A stretch of 49,376 nucleotides of DNA. Source: Thermincola carboxydiphila. GTDB lineage: Bacteria; Bacillota; Thermincolia; Thermincolales; UBA2595. The stretch lies in the NCBI GenBank assembly GCA_016841325.1, contig JAENZJ010000023.1, positions 1 through 49,376 on the forward strand, read 5' to 3'. The first letter of the stretch is position 1. Each line of letters opens with the position of its first letter. Shown piece after piece: positions 25,553 through 34,800 of this stretch. Under the pieces are notes generated by a model that worked only from the letters and a program-made list of their open reading frames with translations, did not search any database and had not been told where the DNA came from. The translations under genes and the position numbers were made by a program.

Positions 25553-27130
25553 TTATTTAATCCTTAGTACATTAACGCTGTATGCACACTGAGCCCTGGT
25601 GGCCTGTTTGTCAGGGTCAAAACCGGGGTAAAGCAGGCCATGGGTCTCAGCTGCCTGAACATACCCTGCATACCATGTGTCTCCTGCCACTGCCTGGGCT
25701 TCCTGCTGGTAACCCGCGGCCCTGACCAGCATTGCTGCCACCTGGGCCCCGGTAATGTTTGCCGCGGGGGCAAAGGTGTCTGCACTCATCCCATTGATAA
25801 GGCCCCTCTCGACAGCTGCAGCTACCACCGGATTAGCCCAGTGGTCTGAGGGCAGGTCCCTGAACCGGGCTGTTGTTTTGGCCAACTGCCCGTCAAGGCC
25901 AAGTCCTTTAACCAGGATTTTGGCAAATTCTGCCCTGGTAACAGGATTGTCAGGACGGAATGTATTATCAGGATAACCGTTAACTACATTATTTTCCACA
26001 AGGTCTTTAACCGCAGGATAGGCCCAGTGACTTTCCTGCATATCACCAAAAATACTCTTATCCCGGAGTTTTCCCTGTGCCATCAGCTGAAATGCGGTAG
26101 AACCGTTGAGATAATCTGCCAGGGCCATTACGGCCTGTGCTGTAGCCTTAAGGTTGGAACCGCCTCCCTGGTAATGGGCAAAGCCCCCGTCGGGCTGCCG
26201 GTACTCAAGTAAGCCCTTTAGGGGATTACCGTTTTCTGTTGTCCACTGATCATCCTGAGGGTCAATCCCCAGGGCTGTCAGACCCTGGACCACTGCTGCC
26301 GATGATTCCGATGTTTCCATGCTCCAGGCGGCAAACCCCCCACTGGGCTGTTGATTGTTTTTCAGGTATGCCAGCACCTTGACCACCGGCTCACTGCTGT
26401 CATCCTCACCCAGGACTGCAAAAGCAATCAGGGCCATTGCTGACATGTCAATATCGCTCTGTTCAGCAGTTGTATCGATACTGTACCCGTTATCCGGATT
26501 AATGTGCCCCCCCAGCCATTCCAGGGCTTTGGCATCATTCATCCCATCAATCCCTGCAGCCTTCATGGCAATAATCCCCCATACCTGGGCATTAACCAGT
26601 TGCTCCCCGGCCACCTGCTCACCGACTGAATCAGCAAACTTGCCCGAAGGGAGCTGGCTCTGGGCCAGGATGCCGGTATAATTCACACCACCGATATTTG
26701 CAGGGTCAAGACCCATGGCGGCCAGATTCATTATCACCCTCTGGTAATCTGTGTTTCTGCCGTATTTTAAGAGATTCCCTCCTGACAGGTCGTCCAGCAT
26801 TACATCCTGTGCACTTCTGCCTCCAACCGTCCATCCCGGGCCGTCAAGGTCTTCCCCGGCAGCACTCAGCCCGATGGGAGCCCAGTCTTCCAGCATACCC
26901 CGAAACTCCCTGGCTTCATAGTAGTCATGCAGGAATTGCACCCCGGCATCAAGGGCCTGTTGTACCTCATCACGGGACACCCGGGAAGCGGCAAACGCAT
27001 ACTCCGGTCCCATGACATTTGCTATGGAAGGCCTGCTCTCCGGAGCAACAGGTCCGGCCGGCAGCAACATTGTACAAACCATAAGTAGCATCAGAAAGGT
27101 ACCAATAATCTTACTCCTGGATTTCCTCAT
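25553..27130 (-). CDS. SLH-anchored alpha/alpha-barrel surface protein (transcobalamin N-domain-like)
   Basis: A 525-aa secreted protein. The signal peptide ends near residue 48. An alpha/alpha toroid of the prenyltransferase/squalene-cyclase type (about 50-345) has repeats such as QPSGGFAAW and QPDGGFAHY. Three SLH domains (about 358-415, 420-475, 480-525) anchor it to cell-wall polymer. The same barrel is the N-terminal domain of intrinsic factor and transcobalamin. There is no DUF4430 beta domain, unlike the operon's first gene. ATG has SD AAGGAGCGG; the gene is last in the operon, 21 bp after the ECF S subunit. A role in corrinoid capture is inferred from the riboswitch and architecture. 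Confidence 0.85.
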   Translation of the reverse strand: MRKSRSKIIGTFLMLLMVCTMLLPAGPVAPESRPSIANVMGPEYAFAASRVSRDEVQQALDAGVQFLHDYYEAREFRGMLEDWAPIGLSAAGEDLDGPGWTVGGRSAQDVMLDDLSGGNLLKYGRNTDYQRVIMNLAAMGLDPANIGGVNYTGILAQSQLPSGKFADSVGEQVAGEQLVNAQVWGIIAMKAAGIDGMNDAKALEWLGGHINPDNGYSIDTTAEQSDIDMSAMALIAFAVLGEDDSSEPVVKVLAYLKNNQQPSGGFAAWSMETSESSAAVVQGLTALGIDPQDDQWTTENGNPLKGLLEYRQPDGGFAHYQGGGSNLKATAQAVMALADYLNGSTAFQLMAQGKLRDKSIFGDMQESHWAYPAVKDLVENNVVNGYPDNTFRPDNPVTRAEFAKILVKGLGLDGQLAKTTARFRDLPSDHWANPVVAAAVERGLINGMSADTFAPAANITGAQVAAMLVRAAGYQQEAQAVAGDTWYAGYVQAAETHGLLYPGFDPDKQATRAQCAYSVNVLRIK

Positions 27131-27151
27131 CTTTTTCCGCTCCTTTAAATC

Positions 27152-27940
27152 TTATTCTATGGTAAGTCTCCACTTTATCCTGTCAGGCAGCTTCTCCACA
27201 ATCATTCTTTTGCGGAATCTCATCAGGACCCGGACAAACTGCGGTCCCAACATAAAGGTAAAGAGAAAGTTTCCGGCAGCATGAATTACATCCATTGGCA
27301 GGCTGGTAACCTGTGTCGCCCAGAAGGAATCCCAGTCCAGCGGGTAGACAAAGGTAGTCCAGGTGTATATGTTCATCAGCCACCCAAAGAGAAAGCCCCA
27401 GACCATGGCAAACAGGCTTAATTTCAGCCGCCATACTGTTGTTCTTCTCTTCTCTCCGGGACCTTCATCCTCTGCTGTGCCGGCACGGTTGGCAGGCATT
27501 ACCCTGCCCAGTATCCCGGCAGATACCCCGGCAAGGCCCCAGGCCAGCATCTGCCATGGGGTCCACGGACCCTGTCCCAGCATGAAATTGGAAACCAGCG
27601 CTGCTGTAGCCCCTACCATAAATCCCGGCTGAACCCCAAAGACATACCCGGTTATAATGACTAAAAAGGTAGTTGGCTGCAGGCTTGGAATAGCTGCAAA
27701 AGGGATACGCCCTGCGGCTGCCAGGGCAGCCATTGTTGCAATTACCGCCAGGTCTTTGGAATTGACCCTGTGCCTCTCAAACCGGAAATAAAAAGCGGTC
27801 ATCACAAGTATCATAATCAAAGTGGAAATAATGCTCCAGTTCACCGAATCGGCAAGGGAAATTCCCATTACCAGGGCTGCCGGTATCATGATAACAGCCA
27901 GGGTCAGCGTTATATAAGACAGGGCCTTAACTGACTTCAA
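27152..27940 (-). CDS. ECF transporter substrate-binding (S) subunit, probable corrinoid type
   Basis: A 262-aa membrane protein with about six segments. The ECF S-component pattern is seen in LAVIATMAALAAAGRIPFAAIPSLQPTTFLVIITGYVFG and ALVSNFMLGQGPWTPWQMLAWGLAG. The start is TTG, with SD GGGAGGGA, embedded in the last codons of the ATPase gene (14-bp overlap), implying translational coupling. Vitamin specificity is not visible in sequence. Cobalamin is predicted from the riboswitches and the transcobalamin-like partners; the family would be CbrT-like. Confidence 0.82.
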   Translation of the reverse strand: MKSVKALSYITLTLAVIMIPAALVMGISLADSVNWSIISTLIMILVMTAFYFRFERHRVNSKDLAVIATMAALAAAGRIPFAAIPSLQPTTFLVIITGYVFGVQPGFMVGATAALVSNFMLGQGPWTPWQMLAWGLAGVSAGILGRVMPANRAGTAEDEGPGEKRRTTVWRLKLSLFAMVWGFLFGWLMNIYTWTTFVYPLDWDSFWATQVTSLPMDVIHAAGNFLFTFMLGPQFVRVLMRFRKRMIVEKLPDRIKWRLTIE

Positions 27941-29636
27941 CCGACAATCCCTCCCACCGGCTCAAGGCATCATCTACCGTAAGTACCCCTGTCTCAAAGC
28001 CCCGGAACAGTTTTTGCACCTGGGGACTGTAGAACACGCTGCCACTCAGCACCTCATATTTATCCCCGTCGGCAACAACCCTGCCGTCAAAGAGGAGAAC
28101 CACTCTTTGGGCATAGCGGGCTGCAAATTCGATATCATGAGTTATCATGACCACTGAAGTTCCTTCAGCGGCAAGGTCCTGTAAAAGGCTGCCCAGGCGT
28201 CGTTTCAGGTCAGCATCAAGGCCCCTGGTGGGTTCATCCAGGAGCAGGACCCGTGGTCCCGCCACCAGCACCGAAGCCAGGGCAACCCTCTGCCGCTGTC
28301 CCCCGCTAAGGTCACGGGGGTTGTCATACCGGTACTCCAAAATGCCCAGCCTGTCAAGGACCTGTTCTATTTGTCCCTCATCAGGGATCCCCAGGTTATC
28401 CAGGGTAAATTTTAACTCTTCATTTACTGTATCATGAAACAGGTAGTCATTGGGATTCTGTCCCAGGTATCCAATCGTTGCCGCGATCTGGTCGGTCCTC
28501 AGGCTTGCTGTATTGCGCCCTTCAACGAGGACCGCCCCCCTGTCCGGCTGGAGGAGTCCGTTTATAGTCTTTATCAGGGTACTCTTGCCGGCGCCGTTTT
28601 CACCCATGATCACGGTAAATTCTCCGGCGCCTATATTAAGGGAAACACCCTTTAAAACTTCATCCCCCTGATCATACTTAAACCAGAGATCGTGCAGCTT
28701 AACCAGCCAATTTGCGGCAGAATCCCGATGACCTGTTTTTTTGCCCAGCCGCTCCCATAGTTTCTTTAAAACCGGTTTGGGGGTTTTGGAGGATTCATTG
28801 TCTTCCAAAGGCCTGAACCCCATTCCGGAAAGCTTTTGACGTCCTTCCCTCACTGTCAGTGGAGGTCTGTCACTTCCGGTACAGCAAAAGAATTCTGCTA
28901 CCGGAGGGATAATATGCCTTTTATTCCTGATGGCCCATGCTGCAATCTCCTGGGAGGTACCCTCATTCTTGATTTGACCCCGGTCCATTACAATAACCCG
29001 GTCTGCCATATGGAAACAGCGGTCCAGACGCTGCTCCACCAGGACAATGGTGAGTCCCAGTTCTTCATTCAGCCGCTTCAGAGTATTAAATACCTCTTCA
29101 GCAGCTACCGGGTCCAGCTGTGAGGTCGGTTCATCCAGGAGCAGCACCTTTGGCTGCATGGCCATTACGGAAGCAAGGACAACTTTTTGTTTTTGTCCAC
29201 CTGAAAGGTCACTCACAGGAGTATCCTTCAACTCCGAAAGGTCAAAAAAGTTTATTACCTCGGCAACCAGTTTTCTCATATCTGCCGGAGGCAGCCCCAG
29301 GTTTTCCAATCCAAAGGCAATCTCCTGTTCCACCCGGGTTTTCACAAGTTGCTTCTCAGGGTCCTGAAATACTATACCGACATTCCGGAGGAGCTGCCTG
29401 CGGTCCATTTTTTCCATATCCCGTCCCCGGTAAAGGACACGGCCGCCAATTTTACCGCCATAGAAATCAGGCGCCAGTCCGGCAAGAGCCCTCAGCAGAG
29501 TCGACTTACCACATCCGGAATCACCCAGCAGGAGCAGGAACTCCCCGTCATATATGTTCACACTTACATCATCCAGGGCCGGGCGCGCCATATCCGGATA
29601 TATATATGTCAGATTCTCCGTTCTATAAAGTTCCAT
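27927..29636 (-). CDS. Fused ECF transporter ATPase (EcfA1-EcfA2 type)
   Basis: A 569-aa protein with two ABC domains. NBD1 has GDSGCGKST, LSGGQKQKV and LLLDEPTSQLDP. NBD2 has GENGAGKST, LSGGQRQRV and LLLDEPTRGLD. A linker of about 60 residues separates them. Such fusions energise dedicated (group I) ECF transporters. The start has SD AAGGGGG and overlaps the EcfT end by 28 bp; the end overlaps the S subunit. Cytoplasmic, attached to EcfT. Confidence 0.9.
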   Translation of the reverse strand: MELYRTENLTYIYPDMARPALDDVSVNIYDGEFLLLLGDSGCGKSTLLRALAGLAPDFYGGKIGGRVLYRGRDMEKMDRRQLLRNVGIVFQDPEKQLVKTRVEQEIAFGLENLGLPPADMRKLVAEVINFFDLSELKDTPVSDLSGGQKQKVVLASVMAMQPKVLLLDEPTSQLDPVAAEEVFNTLKRLNEELGLTIVLVEQRLDRCFHMADRVIVMDRGQIKNEGTSQEIAAWAIRNKRHIIPPVAEFFCCTGSDRPPLTVREGRQKLSGMGFRPLEDNESSKTPKPVLKKLWERLGKKTGHRDSAANWLVKLHDLWFKYDQGDEVLKGVSLNIGAGEFTVIMGENGAGKSTLIKTINGLLQPDRGAVLVEGRNTASLRTDQIAATIGYLGQNPNDYLFHDTVNEELKFTLDNLGIPDEGQIEQVLDRLGILEYRYDNPRDLSGGQRQRVALASVLVAGPRVLLLDEPTRGLDADLKRRLGSLLQDLAAEGTSVVMITHDIEFAARYAQRVVLLFDGRVVADGDKYEVLSGSVFYSPQVQKLFRGFETGVLTVDDALSRWEGLSVEVS

Positions 29637-30529
29637 CCTTTATACCCCCTTGCCAGCGCCGGCGGAATGGCCAGCATTATTGTGAGAATAATTAATATCA
29701 GGATTTCTTCCCCGCTTCCTGTCAGGTCACCCAGCCGGGGATAGAACTCAAAGCTTCCTGCCCCGGCCAACAGTCCGGTTATCGCTGTCAGCAGTGATAC
29801 CAAAACCGCTGCCGTAATCCAGGTATCCCGGGGACGCCAGACCTCTGTCACATAGCGTGTCGGAGGTCCGCTCCCAAATGCCCGTGCTTCCATAGCTTCT
29901 GCCGTATGCCATGAATTTTCCAAAGATGTCAGGAGCATCACCTTAAGAAAGGGGATCCGTTTTTTCCACCGCTGATATATCCCCCCTGAATCCAGGTTAA
30001 CCCCCCGGGCCCGCTGGATATCGGCCACATTCCGTGCCTGGGATACCATGCTTGGTATCAGCCGCACTGTAAGGGCCAAGACCACCGCAGATTTCCTTGC
30101 TATTCGGGAAACTGAAGACATCGCCCGGTCAGGATCCATCATCAGGTTATACATGGCAAATACAGCAATCAGCAGAAAAAGGCGTAGAGCCATATTCAGC
30201 CCGTAAAGCGCCGCTTCCAGGGAAATATCCAGGACCCCGATAACCGGCACTCTGGGTCCGTGCCAGAGAATTGTCTGTCCCTCACGGCTCAGCAGGGGGT
30301 TAATTATCATTACAAACACTGCCATCATCCCGGCAATCCTGCTATACCATTTCAGCGTTTCCCGCCCGTCAAGTTCAATGATGGTCCAGATAACCACAGC
30401 AAGCATTGCTGTAAGGTACAAAGGATTACTATAGATTACAGCCAGGATCATCATTAACCCTGTATAAAGAAATGTGGTTGCCGGGTGCAGTCTCTGCAAA
30501 AACAACCCCTTGTCCCGGTAAAAATACAT
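29609..30529 (-). CDS. ECF transporter transmembrane subunit EcfT
   Basis: A 306-aa EcfT-fold membrane protein. RLHPATTFLYTGLMMILAVIYSNP is the usual first helix, and two coupling motifs with Ala-Arg-Gly/Ala-Arg-Ala (QRARGVNLD, MEARAFGSG) bind the two ATPase halves. I start at ATG 30529, behind AGGTGAGG; a GTG three codons upstream is possible. It lies 55 bp after the lipoprotein gene and is coupled to the ATPase gene by overlap. Confidence 0.88.
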   Translation of the reverse strand: MYFYRDKGLFLQRLHPATTFLYTGLMMILAVIYSNPLYLTAMLAVVIWTIIELDGRETLKWYSRIAGMMAVFVMIINPLLSREGQTILWHGPRVPVIGVLDISLEAALYGLNMALRLFLLIAVFAMYNLMMDPDRAMSSVSRIARKSAVVLALTVRLIPSMVSQARNVADIQRARGVNLDSGGIYQRWKKRIPFLKVMLLTSLENSWHTAEAMEARAFGSGPPTRYVTEVWRPRDTWITAAVLVSLLTAITGLLAGAGSFEFYPRLGDLTGSGEEILILIILTIMLAIPPALARGYKGWNFIERRI

Positions 30530-30584
30530 GGTCCTCACCTTCCCTTCTTACACAGCCGACTGGCGCTTAATACTGACAGTTTGA

Positions 30585-31787
30585 TCAGTTTATGACAGGT
30601 ACCGCCTTCACCCTGCCTCCGGTTACCAGTACACCAACTTTCCGGCTCAACTGGGCCGGGCTGTCACAGATAACGCTGACTGCACCGTTAAGTCCGGATG
30701 TATCAACACCTGTTACCACCCAGAGGGGGTGCCGGTCCCCCAGTCCGCTGCCGGTGGCCACAACAGCCCCTGTTCCGGCTTTATATGTTCCGGCTGCGTT
30801 ACGCTCATAATCAAGAACCGTAAAGCCGTCTTTAGCAAAGTCGACATATATACCTGTTTTCCTGCTGTTTTCGTTAAGTCCGGCGAAAAAACCATTGTTC
30901 TCCAGGTCAGCCCATAAGCCAACCACTACAGTCATCTTACTCCGTTTGGCAGGATCGATATCTGACAGGGCTGACACTGTTACCCGCGGCGCCCCCTGAC
31001 GGCGCAGCGCCCCGGCTACCTTTTCAGCCTGGTCCTGGGCCGCGGGTGCATAGGCCACCACTGTCCCGTCATTTCTCCCGTCAAAACCGTTTACAAAGGG
31101 CTGGGGATAAGCCCCCACCACAGCAGTCACAAATGAACCCGAACCCCAGTCATGGTAATCCCACCAAATCCGGTCCCCGGATACAGGGATATAATCACCA
31201 GCCCCTTCGGCCACCATGATGCCGTTAACCCAGTAAAACCAATCCATTTTCTTGCCGCCGAAGAGTTTTCCGGTATAGCCTGACTGCAGGCCGTTAATGG
31301 CATTGATGAAACCGCCGCCATAGGCTGTGTCAACCTCAAGGTTTGCCTTAACAATATCCAGCACAGAAATGTTCTTGTTAACTGCAATCGGTTTATCAAG
31401 TAACACTGAGGAGGAAAAATCCTGGGTTACCCAAAGGGCTGCCTGACTACCTGCCCCTTGGGATACAGGCTTAGGCTGAACGTTATTAACCAAAGCCGGT
31501 TCATCATTTTCGTTTGGAGTTTTATTTGTATTGTTTTCTATTTTAGTGCCGGATTCTTTCTTAATCTCCCCATCGTTCTCATCTGGGTGGGAAGAATCAT
31601 CTGTGGATTCCTGTTCTGAAGCACTGCCTGTTGTTGTCTCCCCTGAACTAGAATCAGTCATACCTTTTTGTTCTATAGCTGTTTCAGAAGTTCCGGCAGA
31701 GACTTTTTCCTTATCATCACCGGATCCGCAACCCATGACAGCCGTCAAAATGATGACTAATAATATTGGATAAATCAGCTTCTTCAT
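30585..31787 (-). CDS. DUF4430-domain lipoprotein
   Basis: A 400-aa lipoprotein. A signal peptide with VMGCGSG lipobox is followed by a Ser/Thr/Glu-rich spacer (about 25-105) and one DUF4430 domain (about 115-215). That domain shows GGFINAINGLQSGY and MDWFYWVNGIMVAEGAGDY, the domain equivalent to the C-terminal beta domain of transcobalamin. A C-terminal alpha/beta domain follows (about 225-400, with TVVVGLWADLENN), which I do not recognise. I start at ATG 31787, behind GGGGGAT. Anchored in the membrane between surface protein and ECF importer, it could hand over corrinoid to the S subunit; this is inference. Confidence 0.82.
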   Translation of the reverse strand: MKKLIYPILLVIILTAVMGCGSGDDKEKVSAGTSETAIEQKGMTDSSSGETTTGSASEQESTDDSSHPDENDGEIKKESGTKIENNTNKTPNENDEPALVNNVQPKPVSQGAGSQAALWVTQDFSSSVLLDKPIAVNKNISVLDIVKANLEVDTAYGGGFINAINGLQSGYTGKLFGGKKMDWFYWVNGIMVAEGAGDYIPVSGDRIWWDYHDWGSGSFVTAVVGAYPQPFVNGFDGRNDGTVVAYAPAAQDQAEKVAGALRRQGAPRVTVSALSDIDPAKRSKMTVVVGLWADLENNGFFAGLNENSRKTGIYVDFAKDGFTVLDYERNAAGTYKAGTGAVVATGSGLGDRHPLWVVTGVDTSGLNGAVSVICDSPAQLSRKVGVLVTGGRVKAVPVIN

Positions 31788-31806
31788 AAGCCATCCCCCA
31801 CTCCGG

Positions 31807-34800
31807 TTACCTGAGTCTAAGAACATTATTTATTACTACCGCTGCTTGAGCCCTTGTCGTTGGCTGAGCGGGATAAAAACGGTTATCTCCCATACCGTTG
31901 ACAATTTTATTCGCAACAGCCCAGTCAACAGCTGTCTTACTCCAAGATGCAATCTCCTTGTTGTCTTTAAATCCTGTTTCAGCACTCTCTGCATGTTTAA
32001 CCTTTAATGCATCCAGATAATTCCTGGCATTCATCAAAATTGTTACCATTTCCTGCCTAGAAATCTTTTGCATAGGCCTAAATGTTCCGTCAGGATAACC
32101 GGAAACCAATCCTCTGTCTATTGCCTGCTTGACATATGGTGTATACCATTCATCGTCAGGCAGGTCGGTAAGTGTTTGCTTCTCCCCTGCACTGTTGGTG
32201 ATTTCCAAAGCATTGACCAGCATCTTCACGAACTCTGCCCTGGTAACATTGCGTTCCGGATCAAACCTTTCCTGACCTACTCCTACAACTATCCCTCTCT
32301 GAACCAGACTTTTCATCGCTTCTTCTGCCCACTTATGGCTTTCCATATCAGAGAATTTGGTTTCCCGACAGAAAACAGCATATTTACTGAAATGCTGCAA
32401 TGCTCCTGTTATTTCTCCGTTAGCTAAATCCATAACTGCCGGAACCTTAACCCACTCCTGATTGTCTTCATCATACCATGCCATGTAGACGTCAAACGGC
32501 GATTGTCCCGGAGGAACGATTGCCTTTAAGGTCACAAATACATTATCATCAAATACCAATCCGCTAGGGCCAAATTCATAAACTGGTGTTAATAATTTAT
32601 CCCGATCAGCGGAGTCACTGCCGTTATCTGTTGCAGTATCTGTTGCGGACAACTTCTTTAAATTTATCCTTACAGATTTCTTCATTGCTGTTTCAGGTAT
32701 TTCCAGCCGAATCTCTTTCCTTTTATCCTGCAGAGTAACTTTATCTCCCGGATTCACAGGAAATTCTTCATCCAATTCGTTTTCTTTAATAACAGTCAAC
32801 CAATATGCTACTTCTTCATTTGTAAGTGTTCTGCCAACCCCAAAAACCGGTATATCATTTGTGGACAGTCCACTAAATTTATTGTCTTGCAGATATTTTT
32901 GGGCCTCTTCGGATATCTTCTCCCTAATTTCTGCTTCCTCACGGCTAATCTCAGGGGGAGTATCCATATCTACAAGTTTTTCTGCATTAAATCCACCCTC
33001 ATTAGCATCGTTAACCCAAAGCCAAACCACTTCATCTCCATCTTCAAGGGTGAAGTCGTTACATGCAAGGCCCGGCCTGTCGCCATTTACTTCCCAAACC
33101 CATCCTGCTGTTCCCCGCAAATCTTCGGCCACCCCGTCAATTGAACTCACATAGGCTTCATCAAATTTTGTCGTAAAGGAAAGACCTGTTTTGGCGAGAG
33201 CACCCAAAGGAGTCATTCCGAATTCGTCGTCATCGTTGACTGTTATTCTACGTTTGCTAAGAACCGTCACACCATTTTTGCCTGTGACTGTTATGTAAAC
33301 CGAAACAGAATCGTAATCTACCTGCCCCCCTGAGTCCTGTGAACCTCCTAATTCGCCAGTGCCTTCTGCATTAAACTGTTTACTGAACATACTAAAAACT
33401 GTAAGTGCATTAGCAGTTGCCGTCAATTCACTTATTTTGCCGTCTTCGCCTTGTTGATTTACCAGATAACTGAGCATTTCCCCACTCGGTTTAAGCCAGT
33501 CATCTTGTAGCGGATTAATTTCCAATTCCAATAATGCCCTGGCAACCTCTATTGTTGAATAGGGATTACTTTCTTTACTATTAGGAAGATACTTAAATCC
33601 CCCATCAATTCGCTGCATAGTTTTCAGCCAATCCAAAGCTTTCTGGATATATTGAGAGTCTTTTGGTTCCCCTAGATCATGCAGGGCAATAACAGCCTCC
33701 GCGGTAATATCACTGCTGCTATCCGCCCCCTCTTGATAACCCCAACTCCCGTCTTCCTTTTGTTGGTCGAGAATCCACTGTTTGGCCTGTTCAGCTTGTG
33801 TTATGGGTTCTCCTGCCTCGTTCAATGCCCTTATAGTCCACAGGTGAGTAGAAAAGATATCAAACAACCCATTCCCGTCATTGTTCAATTCATCTATTAA
33901 GTTACGTCCTTCAAAATCGGTAGGATCCTGACCACAAACCGCCAAAGTTAAAATCATTTTCACCAGGTCACTGGTTGAACTAGGTTCATAACCTGCCAGA
34001 TAATCAAAATAGGTTAAACCGTTTTTAGTATATTCTTCACTTAATAAATCTTCGCCTGCCTCTACGAGGGCCATAGCTCCCCACAATGAGAGGTCTCCAT
34101 TGTCTTCTTGTTGATTGCGAATATAGGTTATAGCCTCTTCCTTAGCTTGATTAATGATTTCATCAGTAACCCGTTCCTCAGGAAATAACGATACCTCTGA
34201 AGTAGTGGTTAATCCTTCTAAACCGCTATCAGATATACCGGTAAGAGTCAAAATGTAGTTTTGCTCGTTGACATTTTCAAATATTAGAGTAAACTTATTA
34301 TTAATTACATCGTCTGTTACATTACAAATTTCAATACTGTCAGTAGTTTCAAGAATTCCATTTATCGTGGCAGCATTGCTCACACTGCCCGTTACTGTCA
34401 GCAACTTTAAATCCTTATCATAATCTTCAAGGCTAAAACTTGGGGCGGTCGGAAGATCAATTGAAGGCTCTCCAGGATTTGATAATTCGTTTACTATGTC
34501 TACCGTTATTGGCATAGGTCTTACCATTAACGGTTTTCCTGTCGGTACACTCGTTTCATCCCTTTTCTCCGCAGTTAACTGCACTGGACCAGCTTCAGAA
34601 GATGCCGTAAATCTGGCTTCACCGGAAGCATCAGTTACATCATAATCTTCACCACAGTATACTGTCGCTCCAACCACAGCAGCATTATCACCTGCTATGT
34701 CTACCAGTTTCACCGCAAACTCTTCTCCAGCCACAACTTCTTCAGGTGCTTCCAGTTTTGTCAGTGGAGTCGGTGGATCCCAAGTCCCATAGTAGTAGAC

